A stretch of DNA of 64,000 nt from Hyposmocoma kahamanoa (GCF_003589595.1 NW_020653854.1:22903620-22967619); one strand, 5' to 3'; numbered from the stretch's first letter, positions 44,080 through 55,960 are shown. The notes: a model not told the origin generated them from the sequence alone. Program-made: numbers and translations.

Positions 44080-46640
44080 TCTACGATAAAAAGTCGTATT
44101 TGACATTTATTAAGTAAAAAACACTAACGTCCAAGGATTTTACTTTTTTTTATATTTATTTAGTTATATATGGAACTTTATCATTATGTAGTTGAATTAT
44201 AATAATTAAATACTTAATAACATAGAAAAGGCATTGACTGCAATAATAGCGCCCTTTAGTAACATTATATTATTTACCTTAACCTGTAGTAATAATATTT
44301 TTTATAATGTTTTTCTACTAATTTCTACTAATGAGCTTATTGAATACCACGATGTTTTATTACCACGATTTTTAATTTTTTTGTGTAATTTCTCCACTAA
44401 CCAAGGACGCTGGTTCATGTACAATCGGATCGAAAGATTTTTTCATATGATCAGTCTTTGTATTATATATTTTTTCTACTAAGTTAAAAGAGAAAATTAA
44501 GACATTTTCTTACAAAATGGCTATATAGTCTGTCTGTTTTGAAGATATTGTAAAAGGACAGTTCATTGCGTGAAACTGTGCCCGCTTGCAAGCAACAACT
44601 ACATGATTATTTAAAATTTTATGGAGACTGGCAGTAATGTAATTTTACTCCGTCTTCAAAAAAGAGACTTTAATTAAAATATATGCAAATAAATACGGAA
44701 TATATAAATACGGAATGCGATGAATACTTATTCCTCTCGCACTTGGCCGGATTAATTTGTTTTTTCGTGATTTTTTATGGACACAAAGCATAAAAACATT
44801 AAAACGACAAATTTACAGAAACATTATTATTTGTAGGTATGTTTAATCAATAAAAAATATTATTGCATTTTGTAAATTGGTATTTATTACAGATGTAACA
44901 TTGTACAGAGATTAAAAAAAGTTAACAAATTGTTCAAGTGTAAGTTAGGTAAAACTACTTTTTCGTATAGTTTGTTTAGGTCGGGTGCGTTGGTAATAGG
45001 CATGGCAAAAACGGCTGTTTGTCAATAATTAATATATTTAAATTGTGTTTTAAATTTGCAAAAACAGCAAGTAAAAAAATGTAAACGGTCATCTTTTTTA
45101 ATGATTGATCCTTTTCTCTGAGACATAAAATAGAATCAAACGATATTTTTATCTATTCTGATCACGGATATGTGGTCTGTGATTTTGAGTTACGCAAAAA
45201 ATGTCCGCTTTGTATAAATTAACTTTGACAGTTTGGGCCTCAAAATTACGACAAATGAGCATTAAAAATAAAATTCAGATACTTTTTTTTAAAACAAAGT
45301 AAATGTTGATTGTATTTGTTTACTAATATTATATTAATTATAATATAACTATGAACTGATAACATGTAACAAAACAAACATACAGAAAAACAGCATACAG
45401 TCGAATAGAGAACCTCTTCCTTTTTTGGAAGTCGGTCAAATGTTATTTTTGAATATCAAATATTAATTTCGTATGCTTAAACATAAATGGTGTTACCTTG
45501 AACGCAGTTCATTTATAATTTATCCGTAGGTCAACTAATCTAGACGGAACAATGAATAAATATATCAACATAAAAAATATCGTTTATTTAAAAAAGTGCA
45601 CATCTACAATAGAACGATTATATCGCACTACAATTACAATAGTGTTGTAACTCAAAAAATTAAAATGAAATTTAAGGTTATACCATTTCTGAACGTAAAA
45701 TTTCTTTCTCTACATGTCATTAAAATTGTCATTAGAATATTGTAAGAAAGCATTAAAATATATCTACTTAACCCAGAAATAGACAAGCGTTTTGTGAACT
45801 AGTTCAGGACAAAACAGTCCTTACTCAAAAATATAAAATTACTTTTCACTTATTTTTAAATATTCTTCTATTTGGCAAAAACGAAATTGTTCAGATGTCT
45901 AATAAATTTTAACCTATACACTTAGAATAATAACGCATAGAATGATAGTTTCATATCAAACGAACTTTCACAAGGGAGGCAAAAATCAAAATCATGTAGG
46001 CTAGTTTTAGTAGTAGGTTAATTTTCGGTTTTAGTGAATATTTATATAAAAATACAAGTTGAAACGCGTTGCTTCCTTGTGGAATGTGATGTTAGTATCT
46101 ATTTTATGTTTGTCTGACGTATTGTTACACTCATTTACGCCACATTTCGTCATTTTTAGCTAAAATTCTTGATCTGTTCGCGGTGCAAGTTGACCTTGAG
46201 CACTGAAGGCCCGCCCGCTCGTGTAGGCCCTTTTGGCGCGCTTCAATTTGCCTCACTTAGCGTGTGCGGACTAGGTTTCTGTGCGTTATTATTCTAAGCC
46301 TATACATAAATTATAGTAATCTTTCATGGGAACTGAGTAATTAGTTTTTCAGCTATACTGAATAAATTCACATTTTGAGTTAACACACTATTGTATTAGC
46401 AGTGCGATACTCAAATATATCGCAATCAAATCAAATAATATTGTCCCATAATTAATTAAACTGTTATGCGATTTTTCTACAACAGTTGTCGTAAACTGTT
46501 GTCAGAAAACCTGCTATTGTAGTTTTGCATACAATATGACAATGATTAGCGAATGAATATTATGTAGTGTTGCCAAATGTTTACATTTCTGACATTTTTC
46601 GTACCTTTTCATCTTCTCGCGTAATACGTAATATACTTTT
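44080..46640 (+). other. No gene; old repeat at 45590-46400 and family C scraps
   Basis: Relatives of the repeat at 27990-28350 occur here. Scraps with family C ends lie at about 44645-44675 and 45405-45440. The rest is AT-rich without supported features. Confidence 0.4.
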
Positions 46641-46649
46641 GAGGGAATC

Positions 46650-47603
46650 CATCGAGTATATAACCAGAAATAGAGGCGAAATGCCATTTAATTTGTTAAC
46701 CGACTTCAAAAAAGGAGGAGGTTCTCAATTCGATTGTATGTTCTTTTTTTTGTACGTATGTTACGCGATAAGTCCGGTATTTGTGAACCGATTTTCATGA
46801 TCTTTTTTTTGTTGTTGGAAAGGGGGTACTTCCATAGTGGTCCCAATTCATTTTGAAGAAAATCATCCACCTGGAAGGGTGGCTGTTCACGCGTGAAGAT
46901 TCATTTTTATAATTAGCGCCTAACTTTAATTTAGGAGCAATTACTGTAATGGTTAATTTTGCTATTTCTCCAATTCAAGGCGTTTTTCTCTCAATATACT
47001 TTGAGTAGTGAGAACCGATTGTTATTATCTCCGGTGTCAAGTCCTGTATAGTGGCGAACTAGGAGATATTTCAATAAAACTTAGCAAATAGACGTAATTC
47101 CACGTACTTTTGAGGTCGGTTTTTTTAGTACTCCGTACTGAGATTATTTGAAAACTATTCTGCCATATCATTGCTGTGGCAACTGCGCTCCGATTGGCTA
47201 GCCAGAGTTCGAAACAATTGAAGGGTAACACGTCAATGGGCGTCGTCAACTGTTTCCCTTCAAATCGACCATTTAACTTGAGCTTTGCTATAACGGACGA
47301 AAATTACATATTTAATATTTAATTACCGATGAAATTTGATTGCGTTTGTTTTGTAATTAGATGTTTTGCTGTTTATCCCATACCACCGAATAGAACAGCA
47401 CGGTATTGTTAGAGATATTATCTGTATTACAATATGTACATAATATTTTTTGGAATATACGGAGACGTACACACAGGTCAGTAGTTGGCCTTTCTATATT
47501 TGAGTGCAAACGAGAGTTGATATTTATAAGAGCTGTATCGCTAATGTGTTACCAGGAATATATGGTCCTTATTTCGTCTCTATTTCTGGTTATATACTCG
47601 ATG
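46650..47603 (+). mobile_element. Family D element, copy 3, split by a family C insertion
   Basis: Intact ends catcgagtatataaccagaa and inverse, flanked by the 8-bp duplication agggaatc (46642-46649, 47604-47611). Family C occupies about 46696-47145. Without it the element matches copy 1. Confidence 0.85.
46696..47145 (+). mobile_element. Family C element, copy 5, nested in family D
   Basis: About 450 bp, close to copy 4, from aaccgacttcaaaaaaggag to gtactccgtactgaga. Confidence 0.8.
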
Positions 47604-47609
47604 AGGGAA

Positions 47610-48100
47610 TCCACTTGTATTTGTTATTGTAAATCCTAAATAGTTTACGAACGCATCCAAATTAGACAATAAAGTGACTTCTATACGGTGCAAACTTGAT
47701 GAAATCAATCAAATACAGGTTATAGCTTGATTTTTCTTGAGCATAATTACTTTTTGTTTTTAGATTTAGGCGTATATAATATATTTTACGATTAGAATTT
47801 TTAATAAAGAAACGAATTTTGAAATGTAATTACGTAACTTTTGTAATTTTCGACTCAAGAACCCTGGCAACACCACGGCAACACTGTTATGTAACCTGTT
47901 ATTTGCGATTTAGTTGCGGACAATGGATGGTTACCCGCGATGCACGCAACGAAATAAAACCTGCATCTGTTATAAAGTTATTGTAGCCATTAAACAGTAA
48001 GTCAAACCAAAATGGCTGTTTTCGGCTGCCTGTCGATATCGAATATTAAAATCGATATTATTCCAAATGCATAAATATGTGTCTTATAACACTAAATCTA
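47610..48100 (+). other. No gene recognised
   Basis: AT-rich, no supported feature. Confidence 0.35.
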
Positions 48101-48110
48101 TGCTTATAAC

Positions 48111-48398
48111 CATTGACTTTCAATTATATGGACGTCGGGTCCGCGCTAAAAAGTGTCCGAACTTATAGGGCGTTAAAATCGTATACAGAGCGTCATTCAT
48201 GCTTTAGTCTTCGTTTGTTCGACTGACAGCGAAGCAAGCAAAATTAGACAGTACTGCGATGACATTACAATTTAAATTCAACGTTTTAGCTTTTTCATAT
48301 TCCTTTACACATGTCACTACGTTTAAATAGGTTGACTTGGGACATTTTTTTCGTGGTTTTTGTATTAGACCCGTCGTCCATTTATTTGTAAGTCAATG
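48111..48398 (-). mobile_element. Family B MITE, copy 4 (288 bp)
   Basis: Target duplication cttataac (48103-48110, 48399-48406). Ends intact. Confidence 0.92.
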
Positions 48399-48439
48399 CT
48401 TATAACAATAAGATGATAGATAACAATAAAATGAGAAAG

Positions 48440-48960
48440 AAAACTTTCGGTTCGGGCGCGGGTGCGGGCGCAGGTACGCGAGTAGATCTATTGGCTCGGT
48501 CCGAGCGTACCTTTTACAGTGCTTGGTCTAGCGTCTGTTTGCGATTTCGACGTGTGAATCTACCCGCTCGTAGCCGCTTCTACACTGTGAAAGGGAAGAC
48601 GCCAAGACCCGCGCGCCCTCACCCGTCGCCGCGCCCGCGCCTGCACTTTGAATGAGCCCAGATGTGCACTGAAAGAATCGTAAGGCTCAATTCACACTAG
48701 CGCAGAGTCGACGACACGCTCGCATTAGTGCGCCCAGATCAAAGTGTGGTCGGTGTCTGACGCCTCACTGCGCTCAAGTAACGAGCGGCGATGCGTGTCG
48801 TCGCGCACAGCCGCTCGACTGCAATCACGCTTCGACTCTGCACCAGTGTGAGTTGAGCCTAAGGGCGAGTGTTTACGTACATTTGCTTTACACGCACCCG
48901 CGCCGGCACCCGCGCCAGCACTCGCGCCCGCCGCCACTCTGAATAAGGCCTAAGATTTGC
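48440..48960. repeat. CG-rich block hosting a PIF-like MITE
   Basis: The flanks (gggcgcgggtgcgggcgcag; cgcgccggcacccgcgccag) are CG-rich and inverse-like. ctgcactttgaatgagccc and ccactctgaataaggcc look like ends of one or two further MITEs. Confidence 0.5.
48684..48859. mobile_element. PIF/Harbinger-like MITE
   Basis: 176 bp, ends ggctcaattcacactagcgc and ggctcaactcacactggtgc in inverse, flanked by taa on both sides (48681-48683, 48860-48862). Confidence 0.8.
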
Positions 48961-48964
48961 AAAT

Positions 48965-49770
48965 CGTAGCATCGTCCGATCATCAGTTTAGCGCCATTTC
49001 TCTCTCACAGCTATTGCCTATTGCATACTTGTTCGTTCGCACGACGCAGTCGCAGAATAGCAGTAACAACAGCAGTTTAGGCAGTTGTTCGATAGGTAAT
49101 GAGTTATAGAATGCGTAAGAATAATGCAATGCGTAATTTGTTGTAATAATGACCACCTCAAGTTGGTAACTTTGTTTTAATTTTTTTTTACTATTAATGC
49201 GTTTTATTTGCACGTACAAGCATAAACCTACTTTCATTGTAACAACCGTACGTCGCATTGCTGCGCACAGGTTTCTGCTATTTTATTATGTGTTATTTAT
49301 TATTGACATAGATTACACATGATGATGAATGATGTGAGCGGAGGAGGAGGCTAAAGAGGTTCGTGAAGAGCGAGTGGTCATAGTTTCTGCCCATCTCAGT
49401 GGAACATAATCTTGGTAGAAAAAATTATCTTTCGACATATGAATAGTCCACTAGACTGATAAATCAACGCTATCATCATATTGAGCCTCAAAACTAAGAC
49501 AAATGAGGTTTAAAAAAAATCTGAAACCATGTTTGGAAACGCAAGCAAATTCGCTTCTGGCACTCGCCGGCCGCTGCCGTTAGTATGCTTAAACACAATG
49601 ATAGTGTTACCTTGAATGCAGTTAATATATAATTATCAACTAATATAGACGAAACAATTAATAAAACAGTGCACATTTACAATCCCGTTCCCGTTCTCGT
49701 TCCAGATCCCGTTGAAAATATGCCAATAACTCTTATATCTTATAACGTAAAGTAACGTAAATAACATTAA
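48965..49770 (+). other. No gene recognised
   Basis: AT-rich with no supported feature. Confidence 0.35.
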
Positions 49771-49774
49771 TAGC

Positions 49775-49996
49775 CATTGACTTACAAATACGACGGGTCT
49801 AATACAAAAACCACGAAAAAAATGTCCCAAGTCAACCTATTCGAAATTTAAATTGTAATGTCATCGCAGTATCGCGCTGTCAGTAGAACAAATGAAGACT
49901 AAAGCGGAGTGTCGCGCTCTGTATACGATTTTAGCGCCTTACAAGTGCGGACACTTTTTAGCGCGGACCCGACGTCCATATAATTGTAAGTCAATG
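49775..49996 (+). mobile_element. Family B MITE, copy 5 (222 bp, short form)
   Basis: Target duplication ttaatagc (49767-49774, 49997-50004). The right duplication runs into the first bases of family A copy 17. Confidence 0.9.
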
Positions 49997-50111
49997 TTAA
50001 TAGCAGTAAAATTGAATAGAGTTGTGAAAGAGTTCATCTAGGGAAGTGCTGCCACCTTACCTATTTCTGCCGATAAGCAGTAATGTGAGCATTATTGCGT
50101 TTTGGTTTATA

Positions 50112-50677
50112 CACGGAAGAAAAAAAACAATGGAAGTGCATTATAAGCCTCGATTACTATGAGACCGCTGTCGCCAAAACTCACACATTCTTAATTTGAA
50201 ACACTACAAACTCTTGATATAGATTGGTCGTAGTTATTTAAAAAGAAATAACAAATTCGGGATAGTAAATATAATTTAAACTTTACCCTGTTGGCATATC
50301 GTTGAAAGTGCAATACAATCAATTTACTTTTATTGCAAGCTACGACGTTTTGTTATTATATTGAAATTTCAATCAATGTACTGCCATCTAGCGGTTAATT
50401 GCTGAGCGACGACGAATAGGAGTTATTCAAAATTAAAAAATTATTAAAACAAGACTTTCTGATGATATGAAATACCACCACGGCTACGGATAATATTTTT
50501 GGCTATCATTTTTGCACTCCAAACGGCACAATAAGGCATTTTTCTAGGATTACAATTTGCACGAAAGAATAACTCAACCATACCATACAAAATGGCAGAC
50601 TGAGCTCAGATAGGTCTTTATAGTTGGCACGCGTCAGATGTTAACTAACCATTTCTACTGTATTTATTGTTCTGTAG
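50112..50677 (-). mobile_element. Family X repeat with broken THAP N-terminal exon
   Basis: Reverse homologue of 15705-16335. On the - strand a frame begins MPYCAVWS, and after a 1-base frame slip reads CKNDSQKYYP; a GGISYHQ end follows in the first frame. This is the M-P-x-C-x4-C-x-N start and the F/YH turn of a THAP zinc finger. The slip and a stop make it non-functional, by a different lesion from the other X copy. The remainder (ccgctagatggcagtacatt on the - strand) is non-coding. Confidence 0.55.
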
Positions 50678-50712
50678 ATTTGAAGGTGCTGACAAAATTA
50701 CAGGTACATGGA

Positions 50713-50764
50713 ACTTTTCAATTTATGTCTCAGAGTCGTCACTCTGAGACATAAATTGAAAAGT
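50713..50764. repeat. Perfect 24-bp hairpin inside family A copy 17
   Basis: 50713-50736 and 50741-50764 are exact reverse complements around the loop cgtc. Other family A copies have only one arm. Confidence 0.9.
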
Positions 50765-50939
50765 CTGGACAAACTTTTCAAAAATTGGTATAAATAATGG
50801 TATGGTAGCGCTCCTCAGGTCATTGCGAGTTTCAAATCTGAGCTGCACACTGTTATGAACAGGCGTGTCGTTTACCATCAGGCACCTGACTTGTTCGTCA
50901 ATAAGCTAGACCGTGTTTGAAACAGGAAAGTCCATAACC

Positions 50940-51187
50940 TAACCTCCGGTTAAAAAAACCGACCTCAAAAATCATTCATCCCCCAGTTTGCCACCCTTAG
51001 AGGTGGAATATTTTCTTGAAATTTAAATGGGCCTATATCTGAGATACCTTCTTTCCAATAAAAAAAGAATCATCAAAATTAGTACACAAATGGCAAAGTT
51101 ATCGCGTGACATACATACAAAAAAAAAACATACTGACGAATGGACGGAGGAGGTTCTCACTCCTCTTTTTCTGAAGTCGGTTAAAAA
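50940..51187 (-). mobile_element. Family C element, copy 6
   Basis: Same short subtype as 19514-19758: begins cataacctaacctccggtta, ends tttttctgaagtcggttaa. Confidence 0.7.
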
Positions 51188-51189
51188 GA

Positions 51190-51638
51190 AACAGGTCAAT
51201 GGAAAGGAGACAATAGTAAATTCAAGAATTATCAGACAATAAATTGGTGTAATTAACATATTTAGTGGACTATTTCATCTATTGAATGCTACGTTAATAC
51301 TTTTTAATGAAACATATTTGCAATTATTCACTTTACGAGAATAAGTCAGAACATTGATATTTTATAAACTAATGTCTACTTGAAGGAACTAGTATTTTCT
51401 GCTAAAGGGGGTGAAACTTATATGACAAAAGTGTGTAAGGATGTAAACACCGCTTTAAATAGGTTAAATTCATTGGTATAACAAAATCATTGGTATAACA
51501 GAGCCACATGTGACCATACGTTAAAATGTTTTTATCACATCAACCAATTCGTATTGACCATAGAGGAGATCCAATAGTGGGACGTAAAATGGTTTGATGA
51601 ATGATAATAACGATGATTACTAAGGGAGCCTTGTGATA
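51190..51638 (+). other. No gene recognised
   Basis: AT-rich, no supported feature. Confidence 0.35.
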
Positions 51639-51639
51639 C

Positions 51640-52510
51640 CTTACGTTTGAAAAGTAATGATGCAAGGGTCAGTGGAGAAGAACTCCAGTCTTGTCGACAG
51701 TCCATGGTTAGTCGTTTGAATTTGACACTTAAGGCAGTCTCCGATTGGGGTGATGCCAATCTTGTCAAATTTAATGCTACCAAAATCAGGCGTGTCTTTT
51801 CTCCACTATACGGAGTCCTTTTCACCTGACTCCGACTTTTCGTGATATATCCATACCAATAGCCGACCGTCTTGTGACCGTACTTGGAATGGACCTGTCG
51901 TCCAATTTGAAATTCGGCAGATACATTGAATCCGTGGCCAAAAATCCAGCCAAGAAGCTTGGCAGTCTTTCCAAGGTGAGGCGTTATTTCACACCGGGAC
52001 AGTTGCTTCACCTGTACCAAGCACGGAGTACTGCTGCCACTTATGGGACGGCTCTGCTAAAAAACCAACTGGCCACCTTGGATTCAATAGAAAAGCGTGC
52101 AAAGAGGCTTATAGGTGACTCGGAATTAGTAGAAGCGAAGCTGCAAAGCCTTGAACACCGCCGTAGAGTTGCCAGCTTATCGGTATTCTACAGGATATAT
52201 CACGGAGAGTGTGCGATGGAATTGCACAATTTGATTCCGCCTTCCCCTTTCCATCATCGGGGGACTAGACGGGGGCAGGGGTTCCACCCCTATGATGTGG
52301 ATATTCCCCGGATTCGCACGAAGCGTTTCGCTTCCACATTTATATGGCGAGCGGCTAGAGAGTGGAACTCCCTGATTGCGGACGTGTTCTCCGAACGCTA
52401 TAACTTGGACCTTTTCAAGGCGAGAGTGAATAGGCATTATTTAGGTGTGCATGCTAATCCTCGACTTCATCGTCACTTTCCATAAGGTGAGGTGGAGGTC
52501 AAATGCGCAC
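51640..52510 (+). pseudogene. LINE reverse-transcriptase C-terminal half (Jockey/CR1 type)
   Basis: The first frame (to about 51829) encodes LKAVSDWGDANLVKFNATKI, the stretch after the catalytic box. A second frame (51874-52485) reads VLGMDLSSNLKFGRYIE, then KKLGSLSKVRRYFTPGQLLH, an internal deletion where a Y-C-S-H-L-W block is expected, LDSIEKRAKRLIGDSELVEA, LQSLEHRRRVASLSVFYRIY, HNLIPPSPFHHRGTRR and FKARVNRHYLG. The 3' untranslated end (ggtgaggtggaggtcaaatg) follows. Frameshift, deletion and 5' truncation show a dead copy. Fragments of the same family lie at 11637, 18590 and 57290. Confidence 0.8.
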
Positions 52511-52514
52511 TTAT

Positions 52515-53870
52515 TTTTTACAAAAAACAAAATATATATAAAAGAACTTTAGAAATAAAATAACAAACAGCCTACGATCTTTTTTTACAAGATAGATCTT
52601 ATCTTATCTTATAGATTTTTTTATTTTGAGATTATTAATTTGCTTATGCACAAGCTAGAACAGACAATTCAAAGTCAAAGTGATAAAGATTACACTTGAA
52701 AACGTAATTTTTTAAGCTACCTGAAAAGAACGAGCAAAAAACTTTAGGGATTGCTCTTTTCTAATACTTAAATGTTTTATGTGGTCTGTGCTTTGGAATA
52801 ACACTTTTAATCATATGTGTGTGGAACCTAGACTCGTGTCGTCTTTCTAAACATCTTTGTCTGACACGTAGTCTTCAATTTTGTAATATTAATATGTGAT
52901 CCGGAATTTGTTGTAAAAGCTGTCGGAGCTCCTCCTGTAGTTACTGAAGATTTATAGACTCAGGCCTTACTTTGCGGAAATCCATGTTAATAAAATTGGA
53001 AGAAAATTACTTTGTACAAGTTGGACGCTCGACCGAGGTGTCGAACAATCAACAACTCCTGAGAACGCCATGGGCAGAGGTGAAACACGTCATGTATATC
53101 TACATATAGTGCTTATGATTCTAGTTGCGTTTGTGTTATTTATTTATTATTACGATTTGATATCATAGTTTAAGACTGCGCTGAGGCAGCGATACGTAAT
53201 TCCGAAATAATTGCGTTCGTTTGATCCGTTGTTGTATCGTTATTACTAAATCATTAGTTGTGAAATTAATGTATAAGATATTCAAGGATTCACTCTATAA
53301 ATCATACTCTTTAGAAATAGAATTACTTGTAGTTTCCTCGATAGAAAAAAAATCGAAGTTACCTCTGAAAAAAACAAAATAAATCCTTAGTACGGCGTAA
53401 ATATTTCACAGAAGGTCATCAGTTTTTGAATAATAACAAGACTACATATTTTCTTTAACGTACACTCCGTATATTTTCAAAATGCGTATTTGTTTTAATA
53501 ATATGAAGGAAATACTTAAATTTTCACGCGGTCAGCCCATGCTAGCTAGAGCCGCCACGCTTCCCTCCTGTCCGCTTTAGTCCTGCTTCGGACGTGCAGG
53601 TTGTGTCGTTTGGGCTTACACACGGCTATATAAACGTATGCCACACGTACACATACACGGAGCGCATAGAATACCTAAAATAAATTAGCGCCAGAAAGTC
53701 GGTGCCCTCATAAGGATAATACTCACAGACCACGTAAAATAATACTATATAATAATGTCATTATACTTACTTTATAGTAAGTATTGCCAAACGTTAGTCT
53801 TTATAGATTTATATTTACTATTTATAGATTTAGCGCGCTCAAGGGGAGGCTCTTATGTCCAGCAGTTGAT
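52515..53870 (+). other. No gene recognised
   Basis: AT-rich with a GC-balanced patch at 53530-53640. No supported feature. Confidence 0.35.
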
Positions 53871-53874
53871 GCGT

Positions 53875-54595
53875 AGTAATTATTAATACAAAGACCGAAC
53901 ACTTAGAAAAAATGGATTCGAACCACCAACGTCTTCCAGCAAACTGTGCCAGACGCTATGTCAACTAAGCCACAGAACGAACTAGCGAACCTTACGAATT
54001 TTTCTATGCGCTTGTTGGTTTTTGGTTTTTAACGACGTTTTGTCGTAGCGCCATCTGTGAGAAATCTATGAAAGCTTTTCTTTACTCAGTCAGGTCTTTA
54101 CAGCTACCAGCAGCTGACTAGAGATGTCGCTTTAATAAATGTATTTTTTTAAAGTTTTTTAATGTCACGACGTTTGACTACCATGATATTCAATATCTTT
54201 GTTAAATTACTCCACTAGTTTGTAATAAATATAAATACAAAGATCGAACACTTAAAAAAAATCCTTCGATCCGGTTTAGAACCAACGTCTTCCAGCAAAG
54301 CGTGCCAGACTCTCTCTCTCTCTCTCTCATCTGAGCGTTGTCTCGGTTGCGTCCTCAGCAGTGTTGCTGCGGAGCCCGGGGTCCGCTTTCCTGCTTTTTC
54401 TCCTCCACTTTGCACGGTCTTCGGCATCCTTAGTGGTGAGACCATTGGCACGCATATCACCCTTGGCGACGTCCAGCCAGCACTTCTTGGGTCTGCCCCT
54501 TCTACCGGTGCCCGGCGGAGGTGGCATAGCCAGACTCTATGCTAACTAAACCACACAACAAACTAGCGGACCTTACGAATTTTTCTATGTGCCTG
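53875..54595 (-). mobile_element. Two S2 SINE copies in tandem
   Basis: Both show B box complement (ggattcgaaccaccaacgtc; gtttagaaccaacgtcttcc), A box complement (gctatgtcaactaagccaca; tatgctaactaaaccacac) and the head cttacgaatttttctatg. The second is split by a LINE fragment at 54319-54535. Confidence 0.7.
54309..54535 (-). pseudogene. RTE-type LINE C-terminal end inserted in an S2 SINE
   Basis: On the - strand the frame reads RGRPKKCWLDVAKGDMRANG, then LTTKDAEDRAKWRRKSRKAD, the familiar end of many animal LINE polyproteins (GRPKKRWLD...DRAKWRR). It ends in a GA-type tail (CT run at 54309-54328 on +). The SINE text gccagactct is repeated at both borders, a target duplication of about 10 bp. 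Confidence 0.75.
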
Positions 54596-54599
54596 TTGC

Positions 54600-55130
54600 A
54601 GATAATTATTGTTATATTATATTCTGTGTCTAATTTTTGTTGTGGGTTTTTCAATTAAACACTATGATGACTTTTCGATCTTCATTTTATTAATCCTTAA
54701 TAATGATGGACTGTATATACTATGAAACTTGTCCAAATACACTTTTTCTTGCTTTGACACTTAATACTTAATCACGCTTGACTGACTGAATTACAAAATA
54801 TACTTAATTAATTGCTTACTTGCTTAAAAACTGACTTGTTTACTCATTGGAATCTTGTTAGACGCCCTGTATGTACAGTGGATCGGTGGCGTCTTCGATA
54901 TCGTATCGGCCTCGATGTGATCGCAAACGCTCCCGGGTAATCAGAGCAGGGGAAAATGACTCAAGAGGTTCAATAATCTTTGAACGCTCTCTCTGTCAAA
55001 AATAGTTGAAGAATTCCCGAATATAAATTGGCTCATTGCTCAAGGAACAATTACTCGTGAAGGAGTACAAACGTGAATGTGAACGTATTGTTCCACGATG
55101 AGTGCCGGTTCGGAAGAAATTTAGCGCTAA
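54600..55130 (+). other. No gene recognised
   Basis: AT-rich, no supported feature. Confidence 0.35.
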
Positions 55131-55133
55131 TAT

Positions 55134-55419
55134 CATTGACTTACAAATAAATCGACGACGGGTCTAATACAAAAACCACGAAAAAAATGTCCCAAATCAA
55201 CCTATTTAAACGCAGTGACATTCCTTTGAATATGAAAAAGCTAAAACGTTGAATTTAAATTGTAATGTCATCGCAGTACTGTCTAATTTTGCTTGATTCG
55301 CAGTCAGTCGAACAAACAAAGACTAAAGCGTGAATGACGCTCTGTATACGATTTTAACGCCCTATAAGTTCGGACACTTTTTAGCGCGGACCCGACGTCC
55401 ATATAATTGTAAGTCAATG
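55134..55419 (+). mobile_element. Family B MITE, copy 6 (286 bp)
   Basis: Target duplication gctaatat (55126-55133, 55420-55427). Ends intact. Confidence 0.92.
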
Positions 55420-55539
55420 GCTAATATCATTGGTTTCCTTTTTCGTAGACTACGCAAACTTATTTCTACTTGTAAATAAAGCTTGTTAACTTATTTAATT
55501 TCATACGCACACGTGACAAGACACATATGTAGTTTTTAT

Positions 55540-55960
55540 TAATCGAGCAATTGATTTTGGTATTCCTGAGATCAAGGTCACAACCTACATTCCAATTTCC
55601 AACTTGCAAATGCTTGACGTTATGCTCGCTCATATCGTCTGGGAGATCAGTTTCACCTGTAGCCTACTCCACAACCTGTCATACGCTACACGATCGAAAG
55701 CTTTGGACGAATCGAGGAAGCAAGCTTAAACAGGAGTTCATTTCGATGTATTAATACTGAGCAGTAAATTGACAGTCTGTTCAAAATTCCTGTTGAAAAG
55801 TGGGTTAAGGACCCACACCACCAGTTCTTGTCAAGCAGATAGTCTACTGACATCACCACTGTTGTTCATCACAATGAAGACAACAATAGTTCTCTTCAAC
55901 TCCTGAGGCGAAAGAATATGAACATTGTTATTTGTTTTGGGTAGCCTATTGAAGGTAACA
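55540..55960 (-). pseudogene. Reverse-transcriptase motif A fragment
   Basis: On the - strand about 55725-55660 reads FLDSSKAFDRVAYDRLWSRL, the polymerase motif A (catalytic D in LD, then F-D). Downstream text is degraded by stops. Too little remains to name a clade. Confidence 0.55.

Larger units (their letters stand above)
49999..50905 (-). mobile_element. Family A element, copy 17, split by family X
   Basis: 49999-50111 and 50678-50905 are the two parts of one family A element. The break falls after cgttttggttt. The right part also contains a perfect 24-bp inverted duplication. Confidence 0.75.
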
